DNA of 9,618 bases from CAZHSN01 sp964535125 (lineage in GTDB: Bacteria > Armatimonadota > HRBIN16), in NCBI GenBank assembly GCA_964535125.1, contig CAZHSN010000145.1, positions 1 through 9,618 on the forward strand, written 5' to 3'. Below, piece after piece: positions 4,499-9,618 of the stretch (the stretch's first letter is position 1; the number at the start of each line of letters is the position of its first letter). Under the pieces are notes generated by a model. That model ran no database searches and was not told the origin of the DNA. It worked only from the letters and a program-made list of their open reading frames with translations. The position numbers and the translations under genes are program-made.

Positions 4499-6331
4499 GT
4501 GTCTTCGCTGTCTCAACTGGTGCTCATACCCACCCCGCGATCGGTCTCGGATATGTCTGATGTCTATACACTGGATGTCTCAGGACGGATCGGCCTGGCA
4601 GGCGGACCGGGACTGCTGTCCATCGGCCAGCAGGTTCAGGCGGACCTTGCCGATCATCACTGTTCCTGGTCGATCACAGCGGCTCCGGTGGCCTGTGGCA
4701 TATGTCTGGCCTTGGATGCGGAGTTGGGCCATGAGGCCTATACGCTGGAGATCCGCGACGAAGGCGTCATCATCGCCGGGGGCGATGCAGCGGGCGTGTT
4801 TTACGGCGCGATGACGTTACGGCAGATCCTGCGCCAGTGCGGCTGCACGTTGCCTTGCGGTGTCATCGAGGATTCCCCCGACATGAAACAGCGCGGCATC
4901 ATGCTGGATATCAGCCGTGACAAAGTGCCCACGATGCAAACGCTCTTCCAGATTGTCGATATGATGGCCGAGTTGAAGCTGAACCGGCTGGAGCTCTACA
5001 CCGAACATACGTTCGCTTACAGCATGTATCCCGAGGTATGGATTCAGGCCAGTCCGATGACCGGCGAACAGATCATGCAACTCGATGCCTATTGCCAGCA
5101 GCGATATGTGGAGTTGGTCCCGAATCAAAACTCATTTGGACATATGCATCGCTGGTTGAAGATGCCCCGGTTGAATCATCTGGCCGAGTGTCCCGATGGT
5201 TTCGACTGGCCATGGGGCGGGCATCACGATGAGCCGTTCACGCTGGACCCCGGCAACCCGGGCAGCATTGAACTGATTGCTCAAATGTATGACGAACTGC
5301 TGCCGCACTTCACCAGCCGTAACTTCAACGTCGGGTGTGATGAGACGTTCGACCTGGGGCTGGGCGCGAGCAAAGAGCGCTGTGCCCAACTGGGTTCCGG
5401 GCGGGTGTACTTGGACTTTCTGCTTCAGATCTACTCACTCTGTGCGCAAAGGGGACGCCGGATGCACTTCTGGGGCGACATCGTGATCCAGCATCCGGAA
5501 CTCGTGCCCGAACTGCCCAAAGATGTGGTCGTACTGGAATGGGGCTATGAGGCTGCGCACCCCTTTGCGGATCGGCTGCCGAAGTATGCCGAGTCGGGAC
5601 TTGACTTCATGGTGTGCCCGGGTACGTCTACGTGGGGAACCATTACGGGACGCGTAGACAACGCGCTGGCGAACATACAAAGCGCCGCTGAGAACGGCTT
5701 GCGCTATGGCGCTGCTGGATTGCTGAACACGGACTGGGGCGACTGCGGTCATCTGCAATACCTGCCTTTCAGCTATCCCGGCTTTGCTGCAGGCGCCGCC
5801 TGGTCGTGGTGTGTCGAGTCCGCCCGGTCTCTTGACCTGAGCGCTGCGTTGAACCGGCACCTGTTCCGCGACCCCAGCGGTACCGTCGCGGATGCGGTGA
5901 TGGACTTGGGCCGCGCCTACCTGCATGCCGGCACGCAGGTACCCAACAGCTCCGTACTATTCAGGCTGTTAGTGAACCCGGCTGCGGACGCTCTGCCTGA
6001 GGGTGTCACGCCCGACACACTCCGGTCAACCGTGGAGTTTGTTGATGCCGCGGCAGCCCGTGCGGCGACCGCGGCGATGCATATCCCCGATGCCGCGTTG
6101 GTGCGCGATGAGGTCGCTAATGGAGCGCGTATGCTTCGGCATGCATGCCGGCGGGGTATGGCGTTGTATGGCGGGGTACCATCTTCTGAAGTGCGGGGTA
6201 AACTGCTGGAAGAACTGGTGTGGGTGTTAGGCGAACATAGACGGCTCTGGATGGCCCGCAACCGTGAAGGCGGGTTGCAGGATAGCGCGGCAAGACTGCA
6301 GGAACGTCTGAGCGACTACACCGGCCGGTAA
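4499..6331 (+). CDS. Family 20 glycoside hydrolase, beta-N-acetylhexosaminidase-like
   Basis: The 610-residue protein has no signal peptide and is probably cytoplasmic. GH20 enzymes remove terminal N-acetylglucosamine or N-acetylgalactosamine by substrate-assisted catalysis. An N-terminal GH20b-like alpha/beta domain (about 5-125) ends in GVFYGAMTLRQIL (99-111). The TIM barrel begins at about 130 with RGIMLDISRDKVP. The catalytic pair is read as Asp281-Glu282 in NVGCDETFDLG, where Cys replaces the usual second Gly of HxGGDE. FWGDI (324-328), EWGY (347-350) and NTDWGDCGH (410-418) suit the substrate pocket. The C-terminal 170 residues look mostly helical, ending with MARNREGGLQDS (585-596), a motif I associate with uncharacterised GH20 relatives. 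GTG 4499 is chosen by its ribosome site. The next gene starts 7 nt after the stop, so the pair is probably cotranscribed. Substrate is uncertain: GH20 membership is likely, the exact sugar is not known. Confidence 0.85.
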   Translation: MSSLSQLVLIPTPRSVSDMSDVYTLDVSGRIGLAGGPGLLSIGQQVQADLADHHCSWSITAAPVACGICLALDAELGHEAYTLEIRDEGVIIAGGDAAGVFYGAMTLRQILRQCGCTLPCGVIEDSPDMKQRGIMLDISRDKVPTMQTLFQIVDMMAELKLNRLELYTEHTFAYSMYPEVWIQASPMTGEQIMQLDAYCQQRYVELVPNQNSFGHMHRWLKMPRLNHLAECPDGFDWPWGGHHDEPFTLDPGNPGSIELIAQMYDELLPHFTSRNFNVGCDETFDLGLGASKERCAQLGSGRVYLDFLLQIYSLCAQRGRRMHFWGDIVIQHPELVPELPKDVVVLEWGYEAAHPFADRLPKYAESGLDFMVCPGTSTWGTITGRVDNALANIQSAAENGLRYGAAGLLNTDWGDCGHLQYLPFSYPGFAAGAAWSWCVESARSLDLSAALNRHLFRDPSGTVADAVMDLGRAYLHAGTQVPNSSVLFRLLVNPAADALPEGVTPDTLRSTVEFVDAAAARAATAAMHIPDAALVRDEVANGARMLRHACRRGMALYGGVPSSEVRGKLLEELVWVLGEHRRLWMARNREGGLQDSAARLQERLSDYTGR

Positions 6332-6338
6332 TCCGCAC

Positions 6339-8924
6339 TTGAACCGCCGCACAGGCTCCAACGAGTCCCTCAGTCGGTATGAGTCAAGCGGGGTCCGGTA
6401 TGAGTCACGTCCGGACCCCGTCTCGGCGGCTGGTCGTGTATATGCCTCCATCGAACGGGACTTCCGCACTGCAGGCGTACAGGCGCGTTGGATATCGGTT
6501 GTCGATCCCTGGGGAGTGCCGTACTACAGATCACGGTGGCTGCCGACAACGTTCACCGATATCGACGAGCAGGAGACACAGCTCCGGCGTTTGATCCAGC
6601 GGGCACGCAGAACGGGGGCAGCGGTGCTCTCCTGGTATCCGCTCAGTTTGAACAAGGCGGCCGTCCAGGTCCATCCGGACTGGGCGCAGCAGATGCTGGT
6701 CGATATGGCGAATCCGGGTGTACACCGGGGTATCGAGTGCTGTATCCACTCGGGGTACGGTGCAGCGTTGATCGAGTTCGCCTGTGAGGCGATCGAACGA
6801 TTCGGCCTGGATGGTTTCTGGTTCGATGGCTCTGCCTGGACGCAGATTTGGGAGCGGCCAGTCCCGCTGTCGTGTGTCTGTCGTCATTGCCGGGAGTTGT
6901 ATCGAAGACAGACCGGACATGACCTGCCCACCCAGGTCGACTGGGCGGATGACGGCTTTCGTCGTTGGGTGGGGTGGCGATACGAGGCGTTTGGCGGGTA
7001 CATCGGCCGATTAACTCAGCAAATCCATCGACGCCATCCACACGCATCCGTAGTCATCAACCATTACCATCGTCCACAGATACCATGGCAGAGTGCGGTT
7101 CCGATCGACCTGTATGACGCACCAATTGTCACGGGCAGCGAGGCGACCGGTGACGCCGGGGTTGATCTGGTGATGCGGCTGTGCCGGGCGTACCAACGCC
7201 CGCATTGCGAAGTCTGGACGCCACTGACCATCGGTCCGGATGCGAAACAGGATGCCGAGACCACTGAGTTGATCCATCACGCCGCGGCATGTATCACCGC
7301 TGGAGGTTTTCCTTCCTACGGCGGCGCGTATTCGTCATCTGCCGCCGATGTCCTGGCGCGGATTTCGCCGTGGGTAAACCCTCTGGTGCGGTATGTCGGC
7401 GGCGCGTCTCTCTCCCACGTCGCCATCCATGTATCGCAACAGAGCGAGACGTACTTCTACTCACGCCACCCCAAGGGTGTGAACTGGGAGACGGAACCCT
7501 ACTGGCTCACGATCAATGGCTGGACGCAGGCGTTGAACGCCATGCACATGCCTCCGGACTACCTGTTTGACGCCTGTCTCATCGAGTCCGAGATGGCCCG
7601 GTATCGCGTGCTGATCCTGCCTGCGTCCCCGGCGCTTTCCGATGCTCAGTGTGCGGCGCTCTACCGGTATGTTCAGCAGGGCGGTCGCGTGATCTTAGGA
7701 CCAGGCGCAGGGAGTTGTGATGAATGGGGTAACCGCCGCACGACTAACCCTCTGGAGCAGCGCTCTGGTTTCGGGTATACACACACGTCGCAACCCGAGA
7801 TGCCAACGAGCGGTATCTGGGCGTTCGCACCAATGGACTCATCTGTCAGGCGCACGATCGCCAGTCCTGGCGGTGTGTTGAGCGCATCACCGCCGTGGCG
7901 CGTGTTGGCGATGGATGCTGACACCAGAGCGCCTCTGATCGTGCATCGGTCATGGGGTGAGGGCTCTGTGAGCGTGTGCGGGATGGCTCCGATGGCGGAG
8001 ATGACCCGCTGGTACAGGATGCAGGACAGGGTCACAGCGGTTGAGCACATACCGCATGGCGGCCCCGATGGGACTCACGCACTGGAACTTCGGGATGGGC
8101 CAAACGCCCAGGAGAGCTTCTTCCCGGACCTGGAGATCACCGTGCAGACGATGCGGCCGCCGTTCTACCGTTCAGCAGGCATGCGCGTCTGGCTACGCTT
8201 GGAGTCAGACAGTCTCTGCGCCATGGAACTGCGCAGCCGTGCTCCGGCGCTGGGACCGGCGCTGACGCTGCATGGGGGCGGTCGAATCCGGTTGGGTGAT
8301 CATGACGTCGGAACTGCCCCGGCAGGAGTCTGGTTGCGGGTGGAGCTTCAGCTGGGGTTAGGACCGGAGTCGACAGCCGAAGTGCGTATCACCACGCACG
8401 AAGGAGGCGCCGTGGGGTACGCTCGGGTTCCCATCTCCGGGCAGGGACTGGACCGATGTGATTGGGCGGTGATCTATAGTCCGGGAGAAGCTCCCGGTGC
8501 GTTCCGTGTGGCTGACCTGGAGATATACGGAGTCGGACCGAATGGAAAGGATGCCGTCATTCTGACTGACCGGTTCCTGTCGCATCGCAGCGGCCGCACC
8601 AGCGACTGTGACGCAGCGCAGGCTGTTGTGAGCGCGCTGCGTATAGAACCGCACCCGTGGATTCGCGTCGAAGCCCCGCCATCTGTTCGAGCCGGGCTGT
8701 TCCGCATGGACGCCGGTGTGGTAGTTCATCTGCACGATACCCACGGCGGGCAACATGATGTCCCCGCGGATCATTCTGTTCGGCTGGTTTGTACCCGTCC
8801 TGTCCTTCAGGTCATTGATGTACGCACACAACAACCGGTAGCGGTACAGCGCGCGAACCGTGGCTGGGTGGTTACCGCGCCACGGTTCGCGGTGCATACG
8901 GCGTTGATCTTGCGCGGCGTCTAG
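6339..8924 (+). CDS. Multidomain putative glycoside hydrolase (GHL6/GH42-like barrel, trimerisation-like domain, inserted beta-sandwich)
   Basis: The predicted protein is 861 residues with no signal peptide. A TIM-barrel-like domain covers about 40-345. Its strand-end motif GLDGFWFDG (156-164) has a possible catalytic Asp163, followed by CVCRHCRELY (179-188), the cysteine motif seen in hypothetical glycosyl hydrolase (GHL) barrels. Residues about 355-545 resemble the glutamine-amidotransferase-like beta-galactosidase trimerisation domain of GH42 (YRVLILPASPALSD, then YVQQGGRVILGPG). Residues about 575-735 look like an added lectin-like beta-sandwich (GMRVWLRLES, GVWLRVELQLG, DLEIYG). A small beta-domain ends the chain (VVVHLHDTHGG). 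TTG 6339 is the only usable start in the frame before the conserved region, because TGA lies at 6309. It has no ribosome site, and residues 1-35 are low in conserved character, with a repeated RYES. It lies 7 nt after the GH20 stop, so translation may be coupled. Substrate is unknown and no enzymatic residue is proven. Confidence 0.75.
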   Translation: MNRRTGSNESLSRYESSGVRYESRPDPVSAAGRVYASIERDFRTAGVQARWISVVDPWGVPYYRSRWLPTTFTDIDEQETQLRRLIQRARRTGAAVLSWYPLSLNKAAVQVHPDWAQQMLVDMANPGVHRGIECCIHSGYGAALIEFACEAIERFGLDGFWFDGSAWTQIWERPVPLSCVCRHCRELYRRQTGHDLPTQVDWADDGFRRWVGWRYEAFGGYIGRLTQQIHRRHPHASVVINHYHRPQIPWQSAVPIDLYDAPIVTGSEATGDAGVDLVMRLCRAYQRPHCEVWTPLTIGPDAKQDAETTELIHHAAACITAGGFPSYGGAYSSSAADVLARISPWVNPLVRYVGGASLSHVAIHVSQQSETYFYSRHPKGVNWETEPYWLTINGWTQALNAMHMPPDYLFDACLIESEMARYRVLILPASPALSDAQCAALYRYVQQGGRVILGPGAGSCDEWGNRRTTNPLEQRSGFGYTHTSQPEMPTSGIWAFAPMDSSVRRTIASPGGVLSASPPWRVLAMDADTRAPLIVHRSWGEGSVSVCGMAPMAEMTRWYRMQDRVTAVEHIPHGGPDGTHALELRDGPNAQESFFPDLEITVQTMRPPFYRSAGMRVWLRLESDSLCAMELRSRAPALGPALTLHGGGRIRLGDHDVGTAPAGVWLRVELQLGLGPESTAEVRITTHEGGAVGYARVPISGQGLDRCDWAVIYSPGEAPGAFRVADLEIYGVGPNGKDAVILTDRFLSHRSGRTSDCDAAQAVVSALRIEPHPWIRVEAPPSVRAGLFRMDAGVVVHLHDTHGGQHDVPADHSVRLVCTRPVLQVIDVRTQQPVAVQRANRGWVVTAPRFAVHTALILRGV
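6375..6420 (+). repeat. Short direct repeat and perfect 10-bp hairpin at the start of the GHL-like gene
   Basis: CGGTATGAGTCA occurs at 6375-6386 and 6396-6407, 21 bp apart, giving a repeated RYES in the protein. Overlapping the second copy, CGGGGTCCGG (6389-6398) pairs perfectly with CCGGACCCCG (6411-6420) over a 12-nt loop. The hairpin lies 50 nt after the proposed TTG start and 58 nt after the GH20 stop. It could be an intercistronic structure or operator, or a sign that the reading frame here is not the true N-terminus. Confidence 0.6.
8481..8497 (+). repeat. 7-bp hairpin with 3-nt loop inside the GHL-like gene
   Basis: CCGGGAG (8481-8487) pairs with CTCCCGG (8491-8497) across AAG. It encodes SPGEAPG, so codon choice in a Pro/Gly/Glu-rich turn may explain it. 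Confidence 0.35.
8852..8891. repeat. Perfect 13-bp inverted repeat at the 3' end of the GHL-like gene; candidate bidirectional terminator
   Basis: CGCGAACCGTGGC (8852-8864) is perfectly complementary to GCCACGGTTCGCG (8879-8891) with a 14-nt loop. It lies inside the last codons, ending 30 bp before the TAG stop (8922-8924) and 46 bp from the stop of the convergent gene. No T-run follows on either strand, so it is not a textbook intrinsic terminator. It could still stop or stabilise the two converging transcripts. It encodes RANRGW and APRFAV, two terminal beta-strand segments. Confidence 0.65.
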
Positions 8925-8937
8925 GCCGGTTGCCGGA

Positions 8938-9618
8938 TCAAGGTAGCAGAACGGCCAGGCTGCGTGCAGAGACTGTTACCGACCCGTTCGAAAGCGGTTG
9001 CTCGCCATGTTCAGGCGTGACGATGCGCGCCGGGGTGAACGGAAGGCCGGCCGGTGTTGACGTGACCGGTTGATCAGACCGGTTCCACAACACGCACGCA
9101 TAGGTGTTCGCAGACGCGTTGAACAACAAGCCGGCCTGTAGTCCCGGTGCCGATATGCGGTACCTATACTCGGGAACCGAGTCGCGTAATGCCGTGGGCA
9201 GCCGATGCCGCAGCGCCAACAGCGGGATCAGCGGTTCAACCGACCATGTGCCGTCACGCAACTGGGCTGCTATCGCTTCATTGAACAGCACATTCGCGCC
9301 CGTGAGCAGAGCCGATGAGACGCCTTGTACCGGATCGGCACTGGCGTCTGTGGTCGGACGCCATTCCGGAAACGCCTGGCGCAACGGTGAACTGTCTGGT
9401 GCGTCAGAGAGGCATGGCAGCCCTTGGGCGGCCGCCCAAGCGCGCGGTGCGCTTAACCAGACGCGGAACTGCTCGTTCAACTCTCGGCCAGCATGTGAGA
9501 TGGCTTCGACTATCCGCTGCTCACCGGTCAGTGAAGCCGCATCGGGACGCAGCCCGGATCCCGGGTTGAAGTCCATGGGTTTACCCAGCGTTCCGGCAAG
9601 CACGACCCCATCGAACCC
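8938..9618 (-). CDS. C-terminal part of a putative glycoside hydrolase (5' part outside the window)
   Basis: The last 226 residues are visible, and the frame runs open through the right edge. It begins with GFDGVVLAG, a typical late TIM-barrel beta-strand, followed by LGKPMDFNPGSGLRPD, a helical stretch of about 120 residues, and a C-terminal beta-sandwich ending SVTVSARSLAVLLP. That last domain resembles the small beta-domain closing many GH TIM-barrel enzymes. A GTG at 9603 is an internal Val codon, not a likely start, because the conserved barrel strand continues upstream of it. The visible part shows no clear catalytic residue, so the family cannot be named. It converges with the GHL-like gene with 13 bp between the stop codons. 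With GH20 and the GHL-like gene it suggests a carbohydrate-use locus. Confidence is good that it is a gene, moderate that it is a glycosidase. Confidence 0.65.
   Translation of the reverse strand, partial: GFDGVVLAGTLGKPMDFNPGSGLRPDAASLTGEQRIVEAISHAGRELNEQFRVWLSAPRAWAAAQGLPCLSDAPDSSPLRQAFPEWRPTTDASADPVQGVSSALLTGANVLFNEAIAAQLRDGTWSVEPLIPLLALRHRLPTALRDSVPEYRYRISAPGLQAGLLFNASANTYACVLWNRSDQPVTSTPAGLPFTPARIVTPEHGEQPLSNGSVTVSARSLAVLLP
9423..9440. repeat. Perfect 18-bp palindrome within the minus-strand glycosidase gene
   Basis: CTTGGGCGGCCGCCCAAG reads the same on both strands with no central spacer. It encodes WAAAQG within an Ala-rich helix of the minus-strand gene. It may be coding coincidence in an Ala/Gln-rich stretch, or a binding site. 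Confidence 0.5.

Noticed and set aside
3887..4516. 209-codon minus-strand frame across ogg and the GH20 start
   Set aside because: It is antisense to the conserved ogg catalytic region, and its Pro/Thr/Arg/Cys-rich composition is typical of a shadow frame.
1..9618. CRISPR arrays, transposons, integrases, tRNA or rRNA genes
   Set aside because: No regularly spaced repeats, transposase motifs, terminal inverted repeats or recognisable RNA genes were seen on reading through.

Overview
This is a 9.6 kb bacterial chromosomal segment of moderately high GC. It carries seven protein genes, two of them cut by the window edges. No phage, transposon, CRISPR or RNA gene was seen. The mix (a Rex repressor, a eukaryotic-type 8-oxoguanine glycosylase, a divergent GH20 and GHL/GH42-like glycosidases without signal peptides) would suit Armatimonadota or a similar heterotrophic phylum. 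That placement is a guess from gene content and is not shown by any marker gene.

Left end (1-885): a Bcp-type peroxiredoxin (cut by the left edge) and a small one-helix membrane protein lie on the minus strand. Divergent from them is a 628-residue membrane-anchored nucleotide-sugar dehydratase of the CapD/FlaA1/PglF family. The roughly 200-bp divergent gap holds a possible extended -10 promoter, nested inverted repeats and a long imperfect stem-loop before the dehydratase start.

Centre (2773-4498): rex and ogg form a two-gene unit with a 4-bp GTGA overlap. In front of rex lies a near-perfect Rex operator overlapping the -35 box, and a good -10 box sits so close to the ATG that the mRNA is probably leaderless or nearly so. 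A GC-rich hairpin straddles the ogg stop codon. The layout suggests that the NADH/NAD+ sensor controls its own synthesis together with repair of oxidised guanine. The nearby peroxiredoxin adds to an oxidative-stress theme.

Right part (4499-9618): two plus-strand carbohydrate genes, a GH20-type beta-N-acetylhexosaminidase-like enzyme and an 861-codon GHL/GH42-like multidomain putative glycosidase, converge on the 3' part of another putative glycoside hydrolase on the minus strand. None of the visible N-termini has a secretion signal, so the enzymes may process imported oligosaccharides. The 861-codon gene has an unusual start (TTG, no clear ribosome site), a perfect 10-bp hairpin near its start, a 7-bp hairpin inside, and a perfect 13-bp inverted repeat just before its stop.

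The strongest regulatory result is the Rex operator and promoter arrangement. The least explained structures are the inverted repeats at the edges of the 861-codon gene and in the leader of the dehydratase gene. No wholly new multi-gene system could be supported.
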